22,428 nt of DNA from JBOGZD01 sp050697155. GTDB lineage: Bacteria; Actinomycetota; Thermoleophilia; Solirubrobacterales; 70-9. Made by a program: the position numbers and the translations under genes. Where the stretch lies: the NCBI GenBank assembly GCA_050697155.1, contig JBOGZD010000041.1:1-22428 (forward strand), in the 5' to 3' direction. The notes under the pieces were generated by a model, which saw only the letters and a program-made list of their open reading frames with translations, had not been told where the DNA came from and did no database searches. This document shows, one piece after another, positions 1 to 9,196 of this stretch (position 1 is the stretch's first letter; each line of letters begins with the position of its first letter).

Positions 1-873
1 GCGCAGCTGAGGGCGGGACGCAACGCCTCGCCCGAGCAGATCGAGAACATCCGCGAGTCGCTGCGGCTCGACGACCCGCTCTACCAGCGCTTCGGGCGCT
101 ACGTCGTCGGCGTCTTCACCCCGTGGGAGGGCGGGCCGCTCAACCTCGGCACCAGCATCTTCCAGAACAACGAGCCGGTGCGGGGGATCGTCTTCGACCG
201 CCTGCCGGCGACGATGTTCCTGGTCGGGGGCGCGGTCATCCTGTGGCTGGCGATCGCCACCCCGGTGGGAACCATCTCGGCCGTCAAACGCCGCTCGCTG
301 CTCGACCGCACGACGATGATCACCACGCTGGCGTTCATCTCGGCGCCGGTGTTCTGGCTCGGTCTGGTGGCGCTCTACCTCTTCGCCCAGGACGTCGGGG
401 TGATCTCGATCTTCCCCGGGATCGGCAGCTACAACGACGCCGACACGGTGGTCTCGAAGGCCTGGGCGCTGACCCTGCCCTGGATCGTGCTGGCGCTGGC
501 GACGGCGGCGATCTACGCGCGCTACCTGCGCTCGCAGATGATCGACGTGATGGGCGAGGACTACATCCGCACCGCGCGCTCGAAGGGCCTCTCCGAGCGG
601 CGGGTGATCGTTCGCCACGGCCTGCGGAGCGCGATCACGCCGGTGGTCACCCTGCTGGGCCTCGACATCGGCATCCTGCTGGCCGGCAACGCAATCCTCA
701 CCGAGTCGGTGTTCAACATCCCCGGGGTCGGCAAGGAACTGGTCACCGCGATCGGCCAGTCCGACTACGAGCTGATCCAGGGGATCGTGCTCTTCGGCGC
801 CTTCTTCATCGTCACCTTCAACCTGATCGTCGACGTCCTCTACGCCTACCTCGACCCCCGGGTGCGCTTCTAG
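1..873 (+). CDS. Peptide ABC transporter permease, DppB/OppB type (5' end outside window)
   Basis: This is an inner-membrane permease of a dipeptide/oligopeptide importer. Its reading frame is open from base 1, so the N-terminus (first membrane helix and periplasmic loop) lies upstream. The visible part begins in the ASPEQI...LDDPLYQRF loop typical of DppB/OppB. It continues through several hydrophobic segments and carries the cytoplasmic EAA loop (EDYIRTARSKGLSERRVIV), which docks on the ATPases. It ends with the family's usual DPRVRF. The TAG stop shares its last base with the GTG start of the next ATPase gene, so translation is probably coupled. Family membership is clear. The substrate (dipeptide, oligopeptide, or possibly nickel or glutathione) cannot be read from the sequence. 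No DppC-type partner lies between this gene and the ATPases; if one exists it must be upstream. Confidence 0.93.
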   Translation, partial: AQLRAGRNASPEQIENIRESLRLDDPLYQRFGRYVVGVFTPWEGGPLNLGTSIFQNNEPVRGIVFDRLPATMFLVGGAVILWLAIATPVGTISAVKRRSLLDRTTMITTLAFISAPVFWLGLVALYLFAQDVGVISIFPGIGSYNDADTVVSKAWALTLPWIVLALATAAIYARYLRSQMIDVMGEDYIRTARSKGLSERRVIVRHGLRSAITPVVTLLGLDIGILLAGNAILTESVFNIPGVGKELVTAIGQSDYELIQGIVLFGAFFIVTFNLIVDVLYAYLDPRVRF

Positions 874-1897
874 TGGCCGGTCTGCTCTCGGTCGAGGACC
901 TCCATGTCAGCTTCGACACCGACGAGGGCGTCGTGCGGGCGGTCGACGGGGTCTCGTTCTCCGTCGAGCCCGGCAGAACGCTCGGGATCGTGGGCGAGTC
1001 GGGGTGCGGCAAGAGCGTCGCCAACCTCTCGATCCTCGGGCTGACCAGGGCACGGAACACGGCGATCAGCGGTCGGATCGTCTTCGACGGAATCGACCTC
1101 AACCAGCTCGCCCGCGAGGACCTGCGCCACATCCGCGGCAACCGGATCGCGATGATCTTCCAGGACCCGCTCTCGTCCCTGCATCCCTTCTACAAGGTCG
1201 GCAAGCAGATAGTCGAGGCGGTTCAGGTCCACCAGGAGCTCGGCGATGACCAGGCACGCAAGCGGGCGATCGAGCTGCTCGGCCTCGTCGGGATCCCGGA
1301 TCCCGGCCGGCGCGTCGATGAGTACCCGCACGAGTTCTCGGGCGGGATGCGCCAGCGGGCGATGATCGCGATGGCCCTGGCCAACGACCCTGAGCTGCTG
1401 ATCGCCGACGAGCCGACCACCGCGCTCGACGTCACCACCCAGGCGCAGATCCTGAAGCTGATCGAGCGGCTTCAGGGCGAGCTCGGGATGGCGGTGGTGC
1501 TGATCACCCACGATCTCGGCGTGATCGCCGAGGTCGCCGACGACGTGACGGTGATGTACGCGGGGCGGATGGTCGAGTCGGGCTCGCTCGACGACATCTT
1601 CTATGACCCCCAGCACCCCTATACCTGGGGCCTGCTGGGGTCGGTAACGAGGCTGGATCGCTCGCGGGCGACGCGGCTGGCGCAGATCAGGGGCCAGCCG
1701 CCCTCGCTGCTCCGCCCGCCCGAGGGTTGCCACTTCCGTCCCCGCTGCCCGCACGAGTTCGGCCGCTGCCCGCAGGTGCCCGGGCTCGAGCACCGGGGCG
1801 GGACCGCGGGCCACCTGGACCGCTGCTGGCTGCCTGCCGATCAGAAGCAGGCGCGGCGGATGCTCTCCAGCGGCGAGATCGGGCTCGAGGAGCCGGC

Positions 1898-1901
<4 letters not shown>
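873..1901 (+). CDS. Peptide ABC transporter ATP-binding protein, DppD/OppD type
   Basis: This 342-residue cytoplasmic ATPase energises the permease pair. Visible motifs are Walker A GESGCGKS (41-48), the Q-loop FQDP (Gln97), signature FSGGMRQ (155-161), Walker B LLIADEP (175-181) and the H-loop His213. The C-terminal oligopeptide-transporter domain has four cysteines (286, 292, 299, 318) in the CxFRPRCPxxFxxC...C arrangement. In the mycobacterial DppD such cysteines bind an iron-sulphur cluster; here that is only an expectation. I chose the GTG at 873 because it overlaps the permease stop by one base and puts the conserved LLSVEDLHVSF strand at the N-terminus. The same frame is open much further upstream, but only as a shadow of the permease gene. 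The FSGGMRQ signature marks it as the D-type subunit. Confidence 0.95.
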
Positions 1902-2974
<1,073 letters not shown>

Positions 2975-2975
2975 G

Positions 2976-3011
2976 CTCCGAAACGGAGAGAGGCGCCGCA
3001 TGAGGCGGCGC
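2976..3011 (+). promoter_or_regulatory. Two tandem hairpins before the binding-protein gene
   Basis: Directly after the dppF stop lies CTCCG-AAA-CGGAG (2976-2988, 5-bp stem). It is followed by GCGCCGC-ATGAG-GCGGCGC (2993-3011, 7-bp stem). The second hairpin ends 9 bases before the GGGAG ribosome-binding site of the lipoprotein gene. No U-run follows, so a classic intrinsic terminator is unlikely. A leaky terminator or an mRNA-processing or stabilising site that raises binding-protein expression is a reasonable inference. Confidence 0.5.
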
Positions 3012-3029
3012 GCGATACCGGGAGATGAG

Positions 3030-4601
3030 ATGAGGATTCGAGGGCTTGCAGTGGCGGCCTTGGCCGCGGGAAGCTTGGCGCTGGGACTCGGCGCGTGCGG
3101 CGACGACGACGACGACGGCGGCGGCGGCGGCGAGGCGCTGATCCACGGGACGACCGACCAGCCGGTCTCCTACGACCCGGCCGGGTCGTACGACTTGCCC
3201 TCCTACAACATCATCTTCAACACCTACCAGTTCGTGATGCAGGTCCCGCCGGGCGGCAACACGCCCGAGCCCGACGCGGCCGAGTCCTGCGAGTTCACCG
3301 ACGAGACGACCTACGAGTGCACCCTGCGCGAGGGGCTCACCTTCTCCGACGGCTCGGAGCTCACCTCCGAGGACGTCAAGTTCTCGTTCGACCGCAACCT
3401 CGAGATCGCCGACCCGCAGGGCGCCTCGTCGCTCTACCTGAACCTGAGGAACGTCCAGACGCCCGACGACTTGACGGTGATCTTCAACCTCAAGGAGCCC
3501 GACGCGACCTGGCCCTTCCTGCTGACGACCGGGGGCGCGGCGATCGTGCCCTCCGACGTCTACCCGGCGGACAGGGTCCAGCCGAGCGACGAGATCGTCA
3601 GCTCGGGGCGCTACGTGGTCACCGACTACCGGCCCGGCGAGCAAACGGTGCTCGAGGCTAACCCCGAGTTCACCGGCGACGACCCGGCGCAGATCGACTC
3701 GGTGATCGTCCAGTACTTCGACAAGTCCTCGACCCTCAAGCTCGCCGCCGAGCAGGGCGACGTCGAGGTCGCCTACCGCAGCCTGAGCGCGACCGACATC
3801 GAGGACCTCCAGGGCGCCGACGGTCTCAGCGTGGTCGAGGGCGAGGGCTCGGAGATCCGCTACCTGGTCTTCAACTTCGACCTCCAGCCGGGCGCGAATG
3901 ACGAGGAGAAGCTCGCGGTCCGCCAGGCGGTCGCGCAGACGATCGACCGCCAGGCGATCGCCGACGACGTCTACAACGGCACCGTGAAGCCGCTCTACTC
4001 GATGGTGCCGTCGAGCCTCGAGTTCCACAGCCCGTCGTTCGCAGACGCCTACGGCGAGGAGCCAGACCTCGAGGCGGCCGAGCAGGCGCTGAGCGACGCC
4101 GGGCTCGACACGCCGGTCCCGCTCGAGGTCTGGTGGACACCGTCGCACTACGGGCCCAGCTCCGGCGACGAGTACGCCGAGATCAAGCGCCAGCTCGACG
4201 AGAGCGGCCTGTTCGAGGTGACGCTCCGGTCGACCGAGTGGAACCAGTACTCCGAGGCGGCGTTCACCGACAAGTACCCGCAGTACCAGCTCGGCTGGTT
4301 CCCGGACTACCCGGACGCAGACAACTACACGAGCTCGTTCTACTCGGCGGACAGCTTCCTCAACACCCACTACGACAACCCGGAGATCGACGAGCTGCTG
4401 GCGACCGAGAAGGCCGAGACCGACGACGCCGCCCGCGAGGAGGCGTTCGCGCGGATCCAGGAGATCGGCGCAGAGGACGTGCCGACGATCCCGATCTGGG
4501 AGGGCGACCAGGTAGCCGCCGTCGCGGACGGGGTCGAGGGCGTCGAGGAGACCTTCGATCCCTCGTTCCAGTTCCGGTACTGGCTGATCTCCAAGGAGTA
4601 A
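3030..4601 (+). CDS. Peptide ABC transporter substrate-binding lipoprotein (SBP family 5)
   Basis: This 523-residue extracytoplasmic solute-binding protein captures peptides for the importer. The N-terminus is a textbook lipoprotein signal: MRIRG, a hydrophobic Ala/Leu core and lipobox LGAC with the modified Cys23. A flexible Asp/Gly-rich linker follows (GDDDDDGGGGGE). The body has the SBP_bac_5 hallmarks, including the FNTYQFVM start of the binding domain, LTSEDVKFSFDR and a Tyr/Asp-rich C-terminal lobe (GWFPDYPDADNY). I chose the ATG at 3030 because a GGGAG ribosome-binding site precedes it and the signal peptide starts there. In-frame ATGs at 2955 and 3000 lie upstream: the first is inside dppF and the second is in a hairpin loop. 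It sits between two ATPase/permease sets and most likely opens the second one. The ligand is unknown. Confidence 0.95.
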   Translation: MRIRGLAVAALAAGSLALGLGACGDDDDDGGGGGEALIHGTTDQPVSYDPAGSYDLPSYNIIFNTYQFVMQVPPGGNTPEPDAAESCEFTDETTYECTLREGLTFSDGSELTSEDVKFSFDRNLEIADPQGASSLYLNLRNVQTPDDLTVIFNLKEPDATWPFLLTTGGAAIVPSDVYPADRVQPSDEIVSSGRYVVTDYRPGEQTVLEANPEFTGDDPAQIDSVIVQYFDKSSTLKLAAEQGDVEVAYRSLSATDIEDLQGADGLSVVEGEGSEIRYLVFNFDLQPGANDEEKLAVRQAVAQTIDRQAIADDVYNGTVKPLYSMVPSSLEFHSPSFADAYGEEPDLEAAEQALSDAGLDTPVPLEVWWTPSHYGPSSGDEYAEIKRQLDESGLFEVTLRSTEWNQYSEAAFTDKYPQYQLGWFPDYPDADNYTSSFYSADSFLNTHYDNPEIDELLATEKAETDDAAREEAFARIQEIGAEDVPTIPIWEGDQVAAVADGVEGVEETFDPSFQFRYWLISKE

Positions 4602-4635
4602 CCGGCGTGAAGGCGCGGCGTCCGCGGAGGCTCTG

Positions 4636-5664
4636 ATGAGCTCCCGCGGAACGTCGCTGCGCGCCTACGTGCTGACGCGGATCGCGCTCGCGATCCCGAC
4701 CGTCTGGATCCTGCTGACGATGGTCTTCCTGCTGATGCGGGTCGCGCCGGGCGACCCGATCCAGGCGGCGCTCGGGGGGCGCGTCCCGGCGGAGGAGCTC
4801 GAGACGCGACGTGAGGCGGCGGGGCTCGACAAGTCGATCGTCGAGCAGTACTTCGAGTACCTCGGCGACGTCGCCACCTTCGACCTCGGCCAGACGTTGA
4901 CCGAGGACCGGGCGGTGACCTCGATCATCGTCGACAACGGCTCGGCGACGCTGGAGCTGACGCTCGCCGCGTTCGCGGTCGCGCTGGTGGTCGGGATCTC
5001 CATCGGCCTGGTCGCGGGGCGTTATCGGGACACGGCGCTGGACCTCGGCGGGCGGCTGTTCGGGATCGTCGTCTACGCCGCGCCGGTGTTCTTCACCGGC
5101 TTTCTCGCCCAGCTCGTGTTCGCCAACTCGCTCGGCTGGTTTCCGGTCTCCGACCGCGCCGACCCGGTGACCACCGCGACGCTCGAGCCGATCACCCACC
5201 TGTTCCTGATCGACACCCTGGCACGGGGCGACTGGAGCGCGTTCTGGGACGTGGTCTCACACCTGGTCCTGCCGGCGATCACGCTCGGGTTGCTGGTCAG
5301 CGGGGTGCTGATCCGGCTCGTGCGGGTCAACCTGCTGCAGACGATGCGCGGGGACTACGTCGAAGCGGCGCGCGCCCGCGGGGTGAGCGAGCGCCGGGTC
5401 GTCATCCACCACGCCTTTCGCAACGCGCTCGTCCCCGTGGTCACGGTCGCCGGGCTTCAGTTCGCGATCCTCCTCGGGGGCGCCGTGCTCACCGAGGAGA
5501 CCTTCAACTGGCCGGGGATCGGCTCGGAGCTGATCCGCTATCTCGACGAGCGCGACTACATCGCGGTGCAGGGGATCATCACCGTGTTCGCGCTCGCGGT
5601 GGTGGTGATCTCGCTGGTGATCGACCTGATCAACGCCTTCATCGACCCGCGGGTGCGTTACTAG
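4636..5664 (+). CDS. Peptide ABC transporter permease, DppB/OppB type
   Basis: This complete 342-residue inner-membrane permease has a first transmembrane helix at roughly residues 10-35, ending in the conserved MRVAPGDP. A long external loop with ELETRREAAGLD follows, then about five more helices. The EAA loop (DYVEAARARGVSERRVVI) contacts the ATPase, and the protein ends in FIDPRVRY. The ATG at 4636 is preceded by GCGGAGG at 5-base spacing. It follows the binding-protein gene by 34 bases, so both should be on one transcript. The TAG stop lies within the left end of the palindromic element at 5663-5826, which separates it from its DppC partner. It is homologous to the partial permease at the start of the window but clearly diverged from it. 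Confidence 0.95.
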   Translation: MSSRGTSLRAYVLTRIALAIPTVWILLTMVFLLMRVAPGDPIQAALGGRVPAEELETRREAAGLDKSIVEQYFEYLGDVATFDLGQTLTEDRAVTSIIVDNGSATLELTLAAFAVALVVGISIGLVAGRYRDTALDLGGRLFGIVVYAAPVFFTGFLAQLVFANSLGWFPVSDRADPVTTATLEPITHLFLIDTLARGDWSAFWDVVSHLVLPAITLGLLVSGVLIRLVRVNLLQTMRGDYVEAARARGVSERRVVIHHAFRNALVPVVTVAGLQFAILLGGAVLTEETFNWPGIGSELIRYLDERDYIAVQGIITVFALAVVVISLVIDLINAFIDPRVRY

Positions 5665-5826
5665 TGGTCCCTCCGGCAATTCCGCACCCGCTTGGGCGGC
5701 CCCGGACGGCCGCCATGCGGCGTCCTCAGTCGCGGCAATGGCGCTGCCATTGCCCGCTCCCTGCGTCCTTGCCTGGCGACCACCGGGTCTCGCCCAACCG
5801 GGCACGGACTTACCGGAGTGACCACT
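5663..5826. repeat. 164-bp full-length imperfect palindrome (MITE/REPIN-like element)
   Basis: This stretch fills almost exactly the space between the dppB stop and the dppC start. Its ends are inverted repeats, AGTGGTCCCTCCGG (5663-5676) and CCGGAGTGACCACT (5813-5826), matching at 13 of 14 positions. Pairing continues inward over another 22 positions with 17 matches, including TTGGGCG. The centre closes with a perfect 9-bp stem, GGCAATGGC-GCT-GCCATTGCC (5734-5754). A side hairpin GGCGGCC-N6-GGCCGCC (5695-5714) competes with a bulged GGAC/GTCC stem (5704-5725). The whole element can fold as one branched hairpin, as RNA or as a DNA cruciform. The right end supplies CCGGAG, the only ribosome-binding-like sequence before dppC. 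The structure is seen directly; calling it a non-autonomous mobile repeat is inference. Confidence 0.75.
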
Positions 5827-5827
5827 G

Positions 5828-6820
5828 ATGGCACGGCTTCCGCGGGTGCTGCAGCCGATCGCCGAGGCGCGCGGGGTGCCGCGCTGGATCGTGATCTCGG
5901 GGATCGCGATCGTCTCGCTGTTCGTGATCCTGGCGATCTTCGCGCCGCTGATCGCGCCCTACGGCTTCGACCAGTCGAGCGTCGAGGGGGTGCGCTTCCC
6001 GAAGCAGGAGTCCCCGTCGGGCGACCACCTGATGGGGACCACGGTGCAGGCGACCGACGTGCTCTCGCGGGTGATCTGGGGCTCGCGGACGGCGATCGAG
6101 GTCGTCGTCCTTGCGCTGATCTTCTCCCTCGCGGTCGGCGTGCCGCTCGGGCTGATCTCCGGTTACGTCGGCGGGCCGCTCGACCGGGCGCTGGTGCTGG
6201 TGATGGACGCGCTCTTCGCCTTCCCCTACCTGCTGCTGGCGATCGTGATCGCGTTCCTGCTCTCGGACTCGATCGGCCAGGGCGTGTTCACGGCCGCGAT
6301 CGCGATCACCGTCGTCTACATACCCCAGTACTTCCGGGTCGTCCGAAACCACGTGATCTCGGTGCGCGAGGAGCCCTACGTGGAGGCCGCCCGTGCGCTC
6401 GGCGCCCCGCGCCGGACGATCATCGGCCGCTATGTGTTCTCGAACGTGATCCAGAACGTTCCCTCGATCGCGACCCTGAACGCCGCCGACGCGATCCTCA
6501 CGCTGGCGGCGCTGGGGTTCCTCGGCTACGGGATCCAGCCAACCGAGGCGGCCGAGTGGGGCTATGACCTCCAGCGCGCGATCGACGACGCCAGCGCCGG
6601 GATCTGGTGGACGGGGATCTTCCCGGGCATGGCGATCGTGCTGTTGGTGACGGGGTTCACGCTGGTCGGCGAGGGCATCAACGACGTCCTGAATCCTCTG
6701 ATCCGCCAGCGGCGGCTCGAAAAGCCGCACATCCCGCCCGAGCCCGCGCGCGAGCTCTCGCCGGCGAGCACCGGGGTGGCGGGCGCCGGCGCGACGAGCT
6801 CGGAGGTCCGCCGTGAGTGA
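5828..6820 (+). CDS. Peptide ABC transporter permease, DppC/OppC type
   Basis: This 330-residue inner-membrane permease forms the channel with the DppB-type protein encoded upstream. The N-terminal OppC segment has a first helix at about residues 20-43, then FAPLIAPYGFDQ and the periplasmic loop HLMGTTVQATDVLSRVIWGS. The permease domain follows, with EAA loop EEPYVEAARALGAPRRTI. The C-terminal end after the last helix (about residues 295-330) is polar and Pro/Ala-rich. The ATG at 5828 sits two bases after the palindromic element, whose GGAG lies 9 bases upstream. The gene overlaps the following ATPase by 8 bases. The insertion may weaken or rewire translation of this subunit relative to dppB. 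Confidence 0.94.
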   Translation: MARLPRVLQPIAEARGVPRWIVISGIAIVSLFVILAIFAPLIAPYGFDQSSVEGVRFPKQESPSGDHLMGTTVQATDVLSRVIWGSRTAIEVVVLALIFSLAVGVPLGLISGYVGGPLDRALVLVMDALFAFPYLLLAIVIAFLLSDSIGQGVFTAAIAITVVYIPQYFRVVRNHVISVREEPYVEAARALGAPRRTIIGRYVFSNVIQNVPSIATLNAADAILTLAALGFLGYGIQPTEAAEWGYDLQRAIDDASAGIWWTGIFPGMAIVLLVTGFTLVGEGINDVLNPLIRQRRLEKPHIPPEPARELSPASTGVAGAGATSSEVRRE

Positions 6821-7838
6821 GCCGGTGCTGGCGATCGACGGGCTCCGGGTCTGGTACGGGACCGCTGGAGATCCGGTGCGCGCTGTGGACGGTGTTTCGC
6901 TGGAGGTTGCGGCGGGAGAGACGCTCGGACTGGTGGGCGAGTCGGGCTGCGGGAAGTCGACCATGGCGCGGGCGGTGCTCGGGCTGTTGCCGGACAGCGC
7001 CGCGGTGGTCGGCGAGGTCCGCTACCGGGGACGCAACCTGGTCGGGCTCAGCCGGCGTGAGCTGCGCGACGTTCGAGGGCCGGAGCTGGGGCTGATCTTC
7101 CAGGAGCCGATGACCAGGCTCGACCCGCTGCACTCGATCGCGGACCACTTCCTCGAGACGCTGCGGACCCACGAGCCCGGGTTGGAGACGGACGAGATGC
7201 GCAAGCGCTCGCTGGAGACGCTCGCCGGGATGGGGATTCCGCCGACTCGCTTCAAGCAGTACCCGCATGAGTTCTCCGGTGGGATGCGGCAGCGGATCAT
7301 GATCGCGCTCGCGCTGGTGCTGCGGCCGAGCCTCGTGATCGCCGACGAGCCGACCACCGCGCTCGACGTGATCGTCGAGGCGCAGATCCTCGGCATCCTC
7401 GCCGACCTGCGAGAGAACTTCGACACGGCGCTGTTGCTGATCACCCACAACCTCGGCATCGTCGCCGAGGCGTGCAACCGGGTCGCGGTCATGTACGCGG
7501 GTGAGATCGTCGAGGAGGGAGACGCCCGGAGGGTCTTCACCGAGCCGGCGCACCCCTACACCCGCGAGCTGCTGCGCTCGATCATCTCGCTGCGGACCAC
7601 AGGCCTGCACTACATCCCCGGTGCGCCGCCCAACCTCGCCGATCCGCCCGCGGCGTGCCGCTTTCACCCGCGGTGTCCGAACGCGATGCAGGTCTGCGCC
7701 GAGCGCGACCCGATCGAGGTCGGTGTCGGGGGCGACCAGCGGGTGCGCTGCTGGCTGCACGGCCCCGAGGAGCAGATCCCGGCAGGCGGGAAAGCCCCGC
7801 TCGAGCGCCAGAAGATCGCGATCGCGGAGGAGGCGTGA
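6813..7838 (+). CDS. Peptide ABC transporter ATP-binding protein, DppD/OppD type
   Basis: This 341-residue cytoplasmic ATPase belongs to the second cassette. Motifs are Walker A GESGCGKS (42-49), Q-loop Gln97 in FQEPM (Glu replacing the usual Asp), signature FSGGMRQ (154-160), Walker B LVIADEP (174-180) and H-loop His212 in THNLG (Asn instead of Asp). The C-terminal oligopeptide domain has cysteines at 282, 288, 295 and 313. The GTG at 6813 is preceded by GGAGG at 6-base spacing and overlaps the dppC end by 8 bases. The stop overlaps the next ATG by one base (TGATG). It is the D-type partner of the ATPase that follows. Confidence 0.95.
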   Translation: MSEPVLAIDGLRVWYGTAGDPVRAVDGVSLEVAAGETLGLVGESGCGKSTMARAVLGLLPDSAAVVGEVRYRGRNLVGLSRRELRDVRGPELGLIFQEPMTRLDPLHSIADHFLETLRTHEPGLETDEMRKRSLETLAGMGIPPTRFKQYPHEFSGGMRQRIMIALALVLRPSLVIADEPTTALDVIVEAQILGILADLRENFDTALLLITHNLGIVAEACNRVAVMYAGEIVEEGDARRVFTEPAHPYTRELLRSIISLRTTGLHYIPGAPPNLADPPAACRFHPRCPNAMQVCAERDPIEVGVGGDQRVRCWLHGPEEQIPAGGKAPLERQKIAIAEEA

Positions 7839-9196
7839 TGGAGGTCGGTGCCGACCAGCCGCTGCTCGAGGTGCGCGACCTGTGCACCCGGTTCTCGGTT
7901 CGCGGCTCGTTCGCCGACCGGCTGCGGGGACGGGAGGCGGGTGCGGTCAAGGCGGTCGACGGCGTCAGCCTCGATCTGCGCCGCGGCGAGGTGTTGGGGC
8001 TGGTCGGCGAGTCCGGCTCGGGCAAGACGACCCTGGGGCGCACCCTGCTCGGCCTCGCCGACGCGAGCGACGGCTCGATCCGCTTCGAGGGCCGGGAGGT
8101 CACCGGGCTCAGCGAGCGCGGCTTCCGGCCGCTGCGGCGGAAGCTTCAGATCGTCTTCCAGGACCCGCACGCGTCGCTCAACCCGGCGATGACGATCGGC
8201 GCCTCGGTCGGCGACCCGTTGCGGTTCCACGGCGTCGCCACCGACCGCAAGCAGCGCGAGCGGCTGGTCGCCGAGGCGCTCGAGCGGGTCGGGCTGGTGC
8301 CGGCCTCGCAGTTCGTCGGCAAGTACCCGCCCGACCTCTCCGGCGGCCAGAAGCAGCGCGCGGTGCTCGCGCGGGCGATCATCCTGCGCCCCGACGTGCT
8401 CGTCGCCGACGAGCCGGTCTCGATGCTCGACATGAGCGTGCGGGCGAAGATCCTCGAGCTGATGATCGCGCTCAAGGAGGAGTTCGAGCTCACCTACATC
8501 TACATCACCCACGATCTGGCGACGGCGAAGTTCTTCTGCGACCGGATCGCGATCATGTACCTCGGCAGGATCGTCGAGGTCGGCCCCGCGGCTCAGATCT
8601 ACGCCGACCCCAAGCACCCCTACACCGAGTCGCTGCTGCGGGCGATCCCGGAGCCCGACCCCTCCCGCAGCGTGCCCCGAGACGTTCCCCGGGGCGAGGT
8701 CCCGGACGCGATCAACCCGCCGCTGGGGTGTCGCTTTCATCCCCGCTGCCCCCGCGCGTTCGAGGTCTGCGGCTGGGAGAGCCGCGACCTGCGAACGCTG
8801 CTCGAGACCCGCTGGACCCAGATGCCGGAGCCCGAGTACGAGCGCGAGCGGGAGGTGATCGGCGACCTCGACGAGCTCGACGAGCCGTCGCTCGAGGCGC
8901 GGCTTCCGGTCGCCTCGGGCCGCGACCCCGCGGTCGCGCTCGAGCTGCTCGAGTCGATGCGCGCCGACGCGCCCGACGATCCGTTGTGGCGCGGGGTCGC
9001 CGAGCTTGGCGCCGACGCCGGGGGCGGCCGGGTGCGCTTCAACGAGGCGATCGACCCGCGGCCCGTGGACGTCGACGGCGTCCGGGTGGAGTGCCACCTG
9101 CACGACCCCGATGCGCGCGCCGCCGCCGAGCGCATCGCGGGGGCGCGTGGCGCCGGCGACGGCGATCGCGGAGCCCGTGACGCACCTGACGCCTGA
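7838..9196 (+). CDS. Peptide ABC transporter ATP-binding protein, DppF/OppF type, with extended C-terminus
   Basis: This 452-residue ATPase is about 100 residues longer than the usual 320-360. The ATPase core is intact: Walker A GESGSGKT (57-64), FQDPHASLNP, signature LSGGQKQ (167-173), Walker B VLVADEP (187-193) and His225. The C-terminal CRFHPRCPRAFEVC motif gives cysteines 298, 304 and 311. In the other three ATPases here the fourth Cys comes 18-19 residues later. Here it is at 419 (VECHLHDP), after an acidic, Glu/Asp/Arg/Leu-rich insertion (about 315-410). A short Gly/Arg/Asp tail follows. The start is the ATG of a TGATG overlap. The last 20 bases overlap the methyltransferase gene. The insertion shows codon and base use like its neighbours and keeps the frame, so it looks like real coding sequence. 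Confidence 0.93.
   Translation: MEVGADQPLLEVRDLCTRFSVRGSFADRLRGREAGAVKAVDGVSLDLRRGEVLGLVGESGSGKTTLGRTLLGLADASDGSIRFEGREVTGLSERGFRPLRRKLQIVFQDPHASLNPAMTIGASVGDPLRFHGVATDRKQRERLVAEALERVGLVPASQFVGKYPPDLSGGQKQRAVLARAIILRPDVLVADEPVSMLDMSVRAKILELMIALKEEFELTYIYITHDLATAKFFCDRIAIMYLGRIVEVGPAAQIYADPKHPYTESLLRAIPEPDPSRSVPRDVPRGEVPDAINPPLGCRFHPRCPRAFEVCGWESRDLRTLLETRWTQMPEPEYEREREVIGDLDELDEPSLEARLPVASGRDPAVALELLESMRADAPDDPLWRGVAELGADAGGGRVRFNEAIDPRPVDVDGVRVECHLHDPDARAAAERIAGARGAGDGDRGARDAPDA

Noticed and set aside
123..872. Upstream in-frame extension of the first DppD-type ATPase (open from 123)
   Set aside because: The extension reads the permease gene in another frame as an Arg/Pro-rich peptide. The conserved ATPase N-terminus begins at GTG 873.
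4607..4635. Nine-codon GTG ORF between the binding-protein and permease genes
   Set aside because: It is too short, has no ribosome-binding site, and its end contains the Shine-Dalgarno of the real permease gene.
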